A stretch of DNA of 64,000 bases from the NCBI RefSeq assembly GCF_958295425.1, contig NC_081143.1:21153322-21217321 (forward strand), given 5' to 3'. Below the pieces are notes generated by a model, which worked only from the letters and a program-made list of their open reading frames with translations, ran no database searches and had not been told where the DNA came from. Position 1 is the stretch's first letter. The number at the start of each line of letters is the position of its first letter. Source of the stretch: Solea solea. Its lineage: Eukaryota > Chordata > Actinopteri > Pleuronectiformes > Soleidae. Made by a program: the position numbers and the translations under genes. Of this stretch, positions 23,201 through 35,400 are shown one piece after another.

Positions 23201-26200
23201 CAACATTCATCTTAAAAAAATATACAAAATTAGCCCTCGTATTCAGACGCTAACAATATTTTAGACGCGGCAATTAAACAAAAAAACAACCCTTGTTGCC
23301 GAGTATGATGCCCGCACAACCATAGGGGGAGAGAGCGAGACTCACGCCGCTACCGGCATTCACCTGCAACCACACTGTTAGCCGTGAGGCACCAAACAGT
23401 ATGATGCAGAGGGGGAGGACACTTACCACCGCAAACTGGAGAGACAGCGCACCTTGAGCGTGGCGTGTAAGCCCAGCCGCTCTGCAGTACAACAAAAACA
23501 CTCCGATCAGCACACAGTTGAATGGGCATTAGAGACGTGAAGCAGCGCACCACAGTCCTACTCACCGAGAGCCAAACACTCCGACCGGAAGTGACGTGTT
23601 TACAGGAGTGCAGAGAACGAGAACCGGTAGAACATGCCGCATTTATAGTCCCGTCCACCTACAATGCAGCGCTACCATTGGTGTTCAAATTAAGGCCGTC
23701 ATAGTGCATGAGATGGAGCACATCCATGCTGCTACATTCGCACTAAAATCACTCTTAATTTTGTTCTGCTTCACTTGATCAAAGTCAAACTTTGCAGAGA
23801 TTATGTTCACAGGCTGTACTTTGATTTGAGTGAGTTTAGAGCTTATTCACCATTATTCCAGAGAGATATTCATCTTTATTTTGGGGTTTTTTTCAGGCAA
23901 AACTGAATTCTTTTAATTTTGTTGGTGGTCTATCTTCATTTACTCTTCACCACTAAATCTTACACTGATATTTACACATCTCAACAAATCAATTTTTTTT
24001 CCTTTACTATGACACCAAAAGTATTAAAATAGGCCTTCATGAATATGAAATATGCGTTCATAGACCTAAAACATAGGCATAAATAGGCTCAGGTAACAAG
24101 AGGTTAAAGCCTGACGCAAACGTGACATCGGTATTCATGAAATCCGCTTGGGCACGTCAGTAGGTACTCCCATCATGCCTTTCGCTGTTTATGGACGCGC
24201 CGAGCAAGTTGAGAACGTGATTCCGAGGTGTTGTGAAACTATGGTGGATACCAGTCGTGTGCGTTCATGCAGAAACGTGAGTTTACCTGCCTTGTTGGAC
24301 AGTGAATACTGTCACTATAAGTCAATGGGCTTGTTTTCGTGCTGTTTGGCTGTTGTAATTTCGCTAGTTTAACTATGTGGATCCAGAAATGCATGTTTGT
24401 TTTCGCTCGCGGTTAAATGCCATCTGGTCGTCTCGAGTACTGCAGTGATTTATTTTGTCCGCTAGATGGCGACATTGACCATAAAAGATTATGTTTTGGC
24501 AAGTTACTCAGGGATGATGTGTTTTGAGTTATTGTAATGCTGTTCAAGCCTGTTAAACTGGTGATTGTTTAAGTCTAACTTCATTTCTATATTTTTGGTG
24601 ATTATTTTTGATAAATAATCATATGCCGTTAATGTTATTGGTAGATTATGATGACTGATTATTAAAGAACATTTAAGCAACCTCTCTGCGTCCTGCTCTT
24701 GATCGGAGCCCCTGTCCTTAAAGTGCTATCAAGCCAGCACATTCCCAGAGTACCCACACTATCACATTGGTTGTCAATCACTGTACAAGAGATGAATTTG
24801 CTTTTGATTCTATCTTCATGTTCAACTTTTTTATAAAGCATTGTTATTATATATTATTGAATAAAAGAAAGTTCAGTTGTTAGTAACAACGTTCTATTCA
24901 TATTTTTGAACTAACTACCTGAAAGAGGCATCTTGATTACAGTTGCATCACAGCAAATAAATCTTTTCTGGTAAATTGAATGTATTCAAACTCAAACACA
25001 GACTAAGATAAAATGTGATCGTATGATACAAGGAGAACAAGTGTCAGCACCCTTAACATTACATGGTGCAGTCTGACAAGAGTATTTGTCTTTTCCTGGT
25101 CTCTGTAGGAAGGTGATGTCTGCCCCAAACGTGCTGCATGTGGGAACGACAGAGAACATCTTTGTGGAGTGTCAAGACTGTACAGGGGGAGACATACAGG
25201 TTTACATCAACGTGAGGAACCATCCAACCAAGGCCAGGGAGCTGGTGAACACATCTGTGACCCTTAACAGTGCAAATCACTTCCAGGCATTCGGACAAAT
25301 AAAGGTAAATGGAACACCATTCATTTCATGAGTCATGAGTGTTAGAGTGTGTTGTTTGCATTATTATTCCTCATTAAAATTGCACTGCCCATGGTGTATA
25401 TTGTATTATTACTATTATTCATAATGTTTTTTTCAAATGTTTTTAGTTGATATCTTTATTTCACTAGTTATGTTCCCTGGTGTGGGATCACTAAAGTCTA
25501 ATCATATACACCTGTCCTGCTCCTCATTACTGATTCCTCTGCTGCCTTCAGATCCCCGCTGAAGAGTTGAGCAGGGATGCCACCGTGAAGCAGTATGTCA
25601 ACCTGCAAGCTCAGTTTCCTGACTACCTGCTGGAGAAAGTCGTCCTTGTGTCCTTCCAGTACGCCTACATCTTCATCCAGACTGACAAGAGCCTCTACAC
25701 CCCCGGCAGTAAAGGTGTGTTCAGTACAACATCAAAACAACACACACATCTCTGTGACAGTAGTCCACATATGATAGTTCATCAGAACACACTGTGTATC
25801 ACTGTGTGGATTTATTCATGACAATTTCTAACACTGCATTTTTAAAGGGAATCAGTCTAATCAGCCTTTTTCTCTTCCTGTCAGTTCTTTACAGGATGTT
25901 TGCAGTGACACCTCGTATGGAGCCCATTGAGAGTGATGGAAACAATCATAAGGATTCTTTCATTGACATTGAGATTATGGTATTGCAGTCGCTATATTAA
26001 TCACAAATAAACATATATGAAATATTAAGTATGTCAGCATTTACCTACTTTTTTCATTGTAAGCAAAATTTATAGATTCAGGACCACATGTTCTTTAAAA
26101 AGTTCCTTTTTTTGTAACAGCCATCACTGACTGTAAAATTAAATACTCGATGGCAGGAGGCACCAACCTTTTTGACACTCAGAGCTATGTGAAGGGTGCA

Positions 26201-26994
26201 GAATATGGAGGGCTACTTTATAATGTGTATGCATTTTATCCATTTTACTAGTTAAATCATGAATATTGCATACAACTGTGTAAACATTCATTTCCTAAGT
26301 AAACCACAATTTCTATGGTCAATAACTGATATTTTAGTAAGTGACACACACACAAACGCACACACACACACACACTCACACACACTCCCAGTCAGGTTAT
26401 TGAATCTTAAGCAGACAGACAGAATTACTTTGCTCTTCAGCTGCATGCATGTATCAAGCCACTCAAGTGACAGTCATAGAGTTGATGACACCCAAGGATG
26501 ATCATTTGTTACTGCACTAATTTGTTAAGAGGTCTTGGTCACTGTTAATGGTTTCACTTGTTGTGTGTGTTTTCTTTTTTTAGACTCCTGAAGGAATCAC
26601 TTTACCTGTTGAGTCAGTCCCTCCAAAATCAGGGATCCACGCTGGTGTTTTCCCACTTGGTGAAGTTATCAGGTTAGTTTTATTTTGTTTTAATATTTGT
26701 CACTCTCATAACATCTCAGAAAAATGTTATAAGATCCAGGGGATAATTAGCATAGCTTCACATGGACATTGGTAATGGGAGGAAACAGCCTGACACTGAT
26801 GGCTGTTGCCAAGAGACATAAAAAAGGCTAGTCCAGCACACTGTGCAGTAAAAATAAATAGAAAGATACACAAGCTTAACTAACTTGTGTGATATAGCTA
26901 TATGTGTATTATAATTTATCTTTAGCTGGTATTGTTAGAAAGGTAGTCTACAGACAAATGTTAGTTGGGATTTGGAGACACACATGACACAAGT

Positions 26995-27037
<43 letters not shown>

Positions 27038-30000
27038 CAGTCTTGGAGTCTGGAAAGTGGTGGCCAAATTCCACAAGAACCCACAGAAGAGCTACACTGC
27101 AGAGTTTGAGGTCAAGGAATATGGTGCGTCCCTTTTACCTGAAGTTTACCTTTAACTTGTGATGTAAGTATTTATTTACTTTCTGGTGTTGGACACATTA
27201 AGTTTCATTTAGATTTCCAGTGCTGCCGAGTCTTGAGGTGAAGTTGATGCCTGAGAGCTCCTTCTTCTATAAGGACAGTCCAGAGCTCACTGTCAACATC
27301 AAAGCTACGTACGTATATATATATTTTTCTTGTGGCTTTCAGAACTAGAATCATTAAAGGCTGAAAAATAATGTTATTGTGTTGCTGCTTTTGTCTGACT
27401 TTCATTGAAACTGCATGTTTCTTGTTGTTTCAGGTATCTGTCTGGTCAAGGTGTGTCGGGCACAGCACAAGGGATATTTGGGGTTGTGCTTGAAGGTCAG
27501 AAGAGGAGCTTTCCAAACTCTGTTCAGAGAGTAGCGGTGAGCACATACTTTATATTTATTTTTTGATTTAAAGAGAGATTAAAAAAAGCAACACAAACAA
27601 AAAAAAAGATATGAAAACAATTCAACTATAATCTTAAGTTAGTTAAGTCATCAGTTGAGTGTTTCACAAAATTCATTATCTCAGCAAAAAATACTGTCAA
27701 CATTTTCCATGTTTGTGTTAATATCTGCTGTAGGATTATTTGCAGGAAGACTAGGACCTATATTTAAAAGAGGTTATTGAACTCATTTGCTATTTTGTTT
27801 AAATTATTAATTTCTACATTATTTTTCATTAGGTAATTTGGATTTGTTGGCTTTTAATAGGTTATTTTAGTATACATCACTGCCAGGGACTCATCAATAG
27901 TTCATGTTGTGCAGTTAACTTTGACAGTTCCCCTGACATATAGCATATCTTTTAAATTCTTAGTCTTAGTCATCTGTTGTCATTTTGTATCAGTGGTGGA
28001 GTGGCTCAGTGGTTATGACCACCTGTGGTTAAATCCCCGTGTGCAAAGGATTCATGGTCACAAGTTCAACTCCACCCCTGGCAGATTGTACTCAATTCCC
28101 CTGTAAGTCGCTTTGGATAAAAGCGTCTGCTAAATGAGATGTAATGTATTATGCTTACTGTTGGCATGTTGCTTGTATGGCTGATACCTTGGCTAGTGGA
28201 TCCTGTTTACAGGTGTAGCCTAGGCCTGGTAGCCTGGCAGTTGGTAGATCATCCCTGTTCAGAATCTTGTCCAGTGGACCATGTCCACTGCAGCCAGACA
28301 CTATTTAGCCACAAAGCTTAGAAAAGACTGCAGTTAAATCCACAATGTAAAAGGTTACCAAGATGTTACCATATTTTCAGAGTTGTGAGGTGTTGTTCAC
28401 CAGTTGGGCCATGTAGGCCGAATGAAAGCTACAACAACAGCAACAGAACTTGTTAATGGATGAATTATAGTCCATAGTATTGAATATGCACGCAGATCGA
28501 GGACAGATAAATTCCGTAATCCTTAAAGTATAAAAGTATTTCTAAGTATTATTAAAATTTAAGTTGCAGTCAAATTATCCAAGGAGTTAAATACTCAAAG
28601 GCACAGCACGTCAGCCATCTTGGACCAGTTGGGCCACATGGGTTGTAAAGTTAGGCCTTTACATCTGAGACACAATCAGAGAGACTAAACAATTTAGGAT
28701 TTTCAGTTTGCCTGTTGTCACCAACCCCACCAGTTCAATTATTTATGTATTTATATGATGATGAGAATAAATCAAAGTTGGTTTTGTAGCTTACATCTAA
28801 ATGTCCACTTACTCTTTTTTTTGTTGTGTTAGGTTGAAAATGGTGCTGGAGTGGTCAAACTGACGAGGGAACACATCACACAGACCTTCCAAAATATCGA
28901 CAACCTTGTGGGGAGTTCCATATTTGTAGCAGTCAGTGTGCTGACAGACAGTGGTAAGAAAAACAGTCTGTGTCACATGATCATGTGTGATTTGAATTTC
29001 ATTGATCGATAAGAAAATGTAAAACACATTATGTCAACTCAACAGGTAGTGAAATGGTGGCAGAGTTGAGAGGCATCCAGATCGTTACATCCCCCTACAC
29101 CATTCACTTCAAGAGAACGCCCAAATATTTCAAACCAGGAATGGCCTTCCATGTTTCTGTAATGCATTTACTCATAATTTATAATTATTATACAATTATA
29201 TATCAATATAAATGATTTAAAGGGATCATATGATTTACAAGGACAGTTCAATATATTCTTATTATGTGGCTGTTTGTTTCTTTCATGGCAGATTGAAGTT
29301 GTGAATCCAGATGAAACTCCAGCACAAGGTGTTGCAGTGGTGGTGAGTCCAGGTGATTTGAGGGCTTTGACTGCAGCTGATGGCCTTGCAAAGCTTCCCA
29401 TCAATACAGAGGCAAGAGCATCAGATCTGAGAATCACTGTAAGTCTCTGAAACATCTTGTTTCCCCTTTTTTCCCCCTTTTTCCTTTTTTTTCTCATTTA
29501 AAATGAAGTGGCACTACTTCAACATACAACTATTAAAGGGTGGGGTGGAGTGGTTCAGTAGTTAAGACCGATGCCCTGTGCGCAAAAGACTTCATGGTCG
29601 CAAGTTCAACTCCCCCCTTCGCAGGTTGTACTCAATTCCCTTGTAAGTCGCTTTGGATAAAAGTGTCCGCTAAATGACATGTAATGTAACTATTGCAACA
29701 TACTTTTGAATAAAGAACGGTGCTTTTACGCCGTTTCATTTGGCTAAGTGACAGTTGTTACTTTATTTTTAATATATATATATTTTATTATTAAATGCGC
29801 AATCTATATCTCTCCCTGTTGGCTATATGGCCGACAAAATCTTGCCAATCAAATGCAGCCAGTTGAGTGACTCCGTGCCGCGGCACCAGCTGTTAGCCGC
29901 TTGGCTGTTAGCCTGTTTACTGTGTCCGACACTGAGGTTCTGGTCTCCTGTTTCCGGGTTTCTGTTGTACACTCCAACCAATACTTTTATCGTGCCGATG

Positions 30001-32398
30001 TATCTGAATTGGATAATCCCAATTTATTATACTTTTAGTTAAAGGGTGATGTATTTAATTTCCCAAAGAATGAATGTATTATTGTTTATAGTTCAATGGG
30101 TATTTATTTTATTATTTATTTATTGTTTTATTTAAAATATTATTATTTAACCTATCTTAATTTGAACAGTGCTGTTTTATATTATGTTGTGTCTATTTTG
30201 TACCATTTGTGTTGCTCTGAATATTTCAAAAATAAATCCAGAGAAACTCAGTACTTGAGTGGTCTTTTTACTTCTACTCGAGTAATTATTATCTTAAAGT
30301 AACAGTACCTTTACTTGAGTAATTGAGGGTAAAAGTGAACCCATATTTCTTTACATTGCTGTGTTTGTAAACCTGTGTGTGTCTCTGATTTTAGGCAAAA
30401 ACCAGTGATCCTCGTATTTCTCCAGAAAGACAAGCATCAGCCACCATGGTAGCTCTTCCGTATAAAACTAAAAGCAACAGCTACATCCACATAGGTAAAT
30501 AAAATGCTGAAATACTGTAAATTCAAATGGTAAAACACATTAATCATGATAGAGTAACATGAAAATCTTTTCATTGTGCAGAACTCATCACAAAATTGTT
30601 TTTCACAGATGTGCATACAGCAGAGGTTGAGTTAGGAGACAATCTGAGGATCAACCTCTACTTTAACAGGCCGTCAAATCAAGACACTATCACATACCTG
30701 GTGAGCCACATGCTATGACCTACTGATCGTTCTGTATAAACTTGTGTTTGGGTCCATGCTGATGTTTTAATCTGTGTCCCCAGATCCTGAGCAGAGGTCA
30801 GTTGATCCAACATGGCAGTTACAGGAAAAGAGGACAAGTAAGGATTTCCCTGACCGTTCCCATCATCAAAGACATGCTGCCATCATTCCGCATCATAGCC
30901 TACTACCATCCAAATGACAATGAAGTGGTATCAGACTCTGTCTGGGTGGATGTCAAGGACTCCTGCATGGGCTCGGTGAGACACACAATATTGATATAGT
31001 GGAGTTTAAATAAGTGAATAAAAGTAAATAAATAAGATACAATATTTCTATGAAATACAGATCAAATGTGTGTGAAACTACTTTAACAAACACAAAATGT
31101 TCATTTTTCTTTCCAATTAGCTGAAGTTAGAAACATCGAGACCTGCTGCGTTCTTTGAGCCTCGAAGGATGTTTGGTCTGAAGGTTACTGGAGATCCAGG
31201 AGCCACAGTTCAACTTGTGGCAGTTGACAATAAGTTGAATAACCAACTCCGCCTCACCCAGAAAAAGGCATTTTCTTATTCTTTTTTATTAATTTTCAAT
31301 AAATTTAAAAGTTGTTCAACACGTTTTTTTTAGGCTTCAATTCAGTTTTCATCCATCATGTTAAGACATGGAGGATGAAAACTTTAACTCAAGACCAGCA
31401 GTTTGTGGTTTGTATGTTTGTGTGAAAATGTCTTCCACTCTGTTCAGGTGTGGGACATTGTGGAGAAACATGACACAGGCTGCACCCCTGGTGGAGGAAA
31501 GGATGGTATGAATGTGTTCTACGATGCTGGGCTGTTGTTTGAGTCCAGCACAGCTTCTGGAACTCCTTACAGACAAGGTGACACTATTTTACTCTCAGAT
31601 CTTTCGGTTTCTCCTTTTCCTCTCACGATCAAGAAATGTAACTTGTTTTGGAAAAAAATAGTTGTGGGAGTTTTGTGGTCCTCATTCTACTGGCTAATGA
31701 TGATTATGATTGTTTATGATAATCCTTACTCCCCTGTGGTGTCCTCCTACTGAAATAGAATGAGAGGCACTGTTTCTTAAATATAGACTTCTTCCTCTCA
31801 CCACCTTTGTGTTGAGCCGACAACATCTTTAACTCTTAACAAGATTATCTGACATCTTTTTTTTGAGGAGACAAAAGGCTTCAATATGAAGTTGAAACCA
31901 TTCAATAAATAAGGCATGAAATTAAAGATATTTTTCATTTGTATCTTTCAAAAGATGAGCATAGTTTAACCTTACTGGGCTCTGTTCAATGTTTTGTCTT
32001 GTTGCATTTTCAGAACGAAAATGTCCAGGCCCCAGCAGGAGAAGACAAACCACCAGCTTAAGTAAGGACCACAGCTGTCAATCACCAGTGATCAAATGTG
32101 CAGTCACATTAGGTTTTTTATTGTCTGTGGTTAGACATTTTGACTGACTTTTAAGTTTGTCCTAATTCAAAGGATAAACTTGTCAAAGTGGGTAAAAATA
32201 AATCATCATCATTCTTCATATCCATGATTGAAACTAACACAATATTAAACCTTTTTGATGTCTCTCTAGGTGAGGTTGAAGACGACAGTTACATGGACAG
32301 CAATGAGAAAGTGTCTCGCACTCAGTTCCCTGAAAGTTGGCTGTGGACAGACATCAATCTGCCCTCTTGTCCTCAACACACACCCAACTGGTGAAGCA

Positions 32399-32451
<53 letters not shown>

Positions 32452-35400
32452 CACTCATGACACCACTAAAATGCCAACTTTTTTTTCTGTTTCAGTGCAA
32501 CCTCATCATTGATGAAAAACTTTCCTTTACCAGACTCAATGACAACCTGGCAGTTCATTGGCATCAGTCTGTCAAGAACCCACGGTGAGCACTCAGTGAA
32601 TATCGGTTGTTTCACTTGTATCCATAGACCGTATATCAACATGGACGTAGTTTTCTGGTCACAAACCAAATTCCCATTGTAAAGCCTTAAGATTCATGTT
32701 TTGACCACCGCCATGACAGTTTTTGAAACTGAAATCAATAAGTGTGGTGTAGGCAAATTTCCCATAGACTTCCATTGAAGTTTAGTTCTTTTTGCAGCTA
32801 GTGGATTTGTCTCTGTTGGTTTACTGCTACTTCCTTCTTACTTCACTGTTCAATCTGGAAGACAAACTTACATTTTTATATACAATCTATGCAATCTTTG
32901 CACCTAACTAATCACAGATTTCTCTCATCACTTGCTTCTCCTCCTCTTCTTGAAGGAATCTGTGTCAGTGAGCCGTTAGAAGTGATTGTCAGGAAGGACT
33001 TCTTCATTGACCTTAGACTGCCCAACTCTGCTGTCCGTGGAGAGCAGCTAGAAATTAAGGCAATCCTCCACAACTACAGCCCTAATCTTATCACTGTAAG
33101 TCTATGACTATGATATTTTTCTCAGTATGTTTGTGATCAAAAAGTTAAAAAAGAGGTTCTCTATACTCTCTAATAACACTGTATGCGAACATTATATTAT
33201 ATTGTATTGTATATGTCCAAAGCATTGTAGTCCCCCCACAGGTGTACACACAGAATCCCACCCTTTGTCAGGTCTGATTGTATTTCTTGACAGAGCATTG
33301 AATGAAGAAGACAGCATACATAGACACCAAAATCACCAAAACGTTACTCATTGCAGCTTTAAATTAGCTGTAGATCAGTGTCCCTTTTTAAGATTGTTAT
33401 TGTTATATGTTATTTTATTGATGATGAATTATAGAACCTGAAACAGTATTTGCAGCTGATTCACTTTGTGGTGTCTCCTCATCTGTGATCATATGCTCAT
33501 AACCTCTCTCCATCTCTCTCCCAAGGTGCGTGTGGATCTGGTTGAGACGGAGCATGTGTGCAGGGCAGCGTCTAAACATTCACTATATCGTCAGAAGGTC
33601 AGAGTCGGGCCCCTGAGTACACGATCAGTTCCCTTCATCATTATACCAATGACGTACGGACAATTCAGCATTGAGGTCAAAGCAGTCGTGAAGGACTCGC
33701 CGCTCAGTGATGGAGTCATGAAGATGCTGCGGGTGATGGTAAGAGAAACAGACGCCATATTCAAACTACAACGGCGTGTTGAAATGTTCTTTAACATTAA
33801 CAGACAATTTTATCAGATGTGTTGTGTTTGTACACACGTGTAAGAGTCGATGGTCGTATCCAACACCTCTTTATACAACAGCAAAATAATTTGTTGTTCA
33901 TGTTGTCAAGTTTGGCCACACGGTGAAGTAGTGGTTAGCTCTGTTGCCTTGCAGCAAAAAGACCTGCATGGAGTTTGCATGTTCCCCTTATGTTTGTTTT
34001 GGTTTTTCTCTGGTTTATACCCACAGTCCAAAAACATGCAATATGGGGATAAGGCAAATTGGGCACTCAAAATTGTGAATAAGTGATGGAGTAAATGGTT
34101 GTTTGTCTCTACGTGTTTGCCTTACGATGCAAGAACTGTAATTGAGAAAAAAGGAATTAATAAGGATATTTTTATGAATATTTTACAATACATCTGTTTA
34201 AAAACACTACCTACAACAGTCCCATATTAAAACATTGCACAAGTGTGGTTGCCAAATTTTCCAAAATACAAAGCAGCACTTTAACACCGGACGCGGCGCA
34301 CATTTTATTTTATTTATTATATTACGTGTGTGTGTTGACACTCTGAGCTGTACGACACTTTATCTCTTGTGGAAACGTCTGCAGGGAAGACTGTTGTCTT
34401 GTGTGGTTTCACAAAACCATACGGAGCCAGACACTTTGGTTGATGGTGAAAAGAAATGCCCATTTCTCCTGTTTAAAATCACGACAAAAGACATGACAAA
34501 TTGCGTTGATGTGAACACGGCATTAAAGTACCACAAGGTGTGTTATTATATCAGTGGCAGTGGGTGGCGCAAAAGACCAAAACAAAAGAGAGAACTGACT
34601 GACTGACTGACATTATTTTGTGATTATATGGGCTGCACCATTGTTATCTCTAACACCTATTCATTTGATGTTTTCTAAATGTCTGATGACACATTATGGT
34701 CATTTTGTCTTATTTAATCAATTTCCTTACATATAGCACCTTTATAGAAACGAGGCATATTTTGTTTCGCTACAGACCAACATATACAGAAAAGAATAAA
34801 CTTAAAAATAGTTGTGAATATAATGTTTGTGTTGTTGTTTTTCCAGCCTGAAGGTGTACTAATTAAGTCTGTACAGACTATAATTCTAGACCCTACACAC
34901 AAAGGTACCGGTGAGTCATACATTGAATGCTTTCACTTTATAGTCATTTTATGTTGTGATTGACTTAAAATGACTCCCCCACCCCCCAAACTTGCCTGTT
35001 TCTTCCTCCAGGAGGTAAACAAGAAGTCATCCTCAATAGTGGAATTCCAAAGAAAGACTGGGTTCCTAACACACCTACAAGCACACAGATCTCTGTGACA
35101 GGTGGGATATCACATTCTGCATTTTAAATGTTACAGACTTACACGGTCAAATCAATGTGCATTGTTTTTTAATACAGTATTGATTTACTGAGGAGATGAC
35201 CAGCTCACTGGTTTTAGGGGACATTGTATTTGTTACTTTTTTTCCTGTTGATTGATAGTGTTTTGATTTGTCTGGTTATGCATGTGCAGGGAGTGAAGTT
35301 GGTCCATTGGTGGAGAATGTGATTAGTGGGAAATCATTGGGTTCATTGATCAGGCAGCCAAGCGGCTGTGGAGAGCAGAACCTGGCCCGCATGAGTCTAC

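Larger units (their letters stand above)
20803..31577 (+). other. Copy B E2-E17: signal peptide and beta-chain MG1-MG6
   Basis: Signal segment [19 protein letters not shown] in E2, then [20 protein letters not shown] in E3. E4 and E6 are the most diverged of the three copies: E4 has [12 protein letters not shown] where A and C have [12 protein letters not shown], and E6 has [20 protein letters not shown] where A and C have [11 protein letters not shown]8 has [14 protein letters not shown]. From E12 onward B is almost identical to A. E11 lacks one codon that A and C have (MVAEL against MVEAEL). The intron between E2 and E3 is 4.2 kb because of about 3.7 kb of inserted sequence. Confidence 0.9.

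Noticed and set aside
24148..24372. 74-codon open frame in the copy B intron insert
   Set aside because: No domain or homology is recognised and the upstream is promoter-like; kept only as an unexplained patch.
32014..32390. Calling copy B a pseudogene because C3a is missing
   Set aside because: All exon phases join, there is no internal stop, the active-site residues are kept and the missing exon is phase-symmetric.
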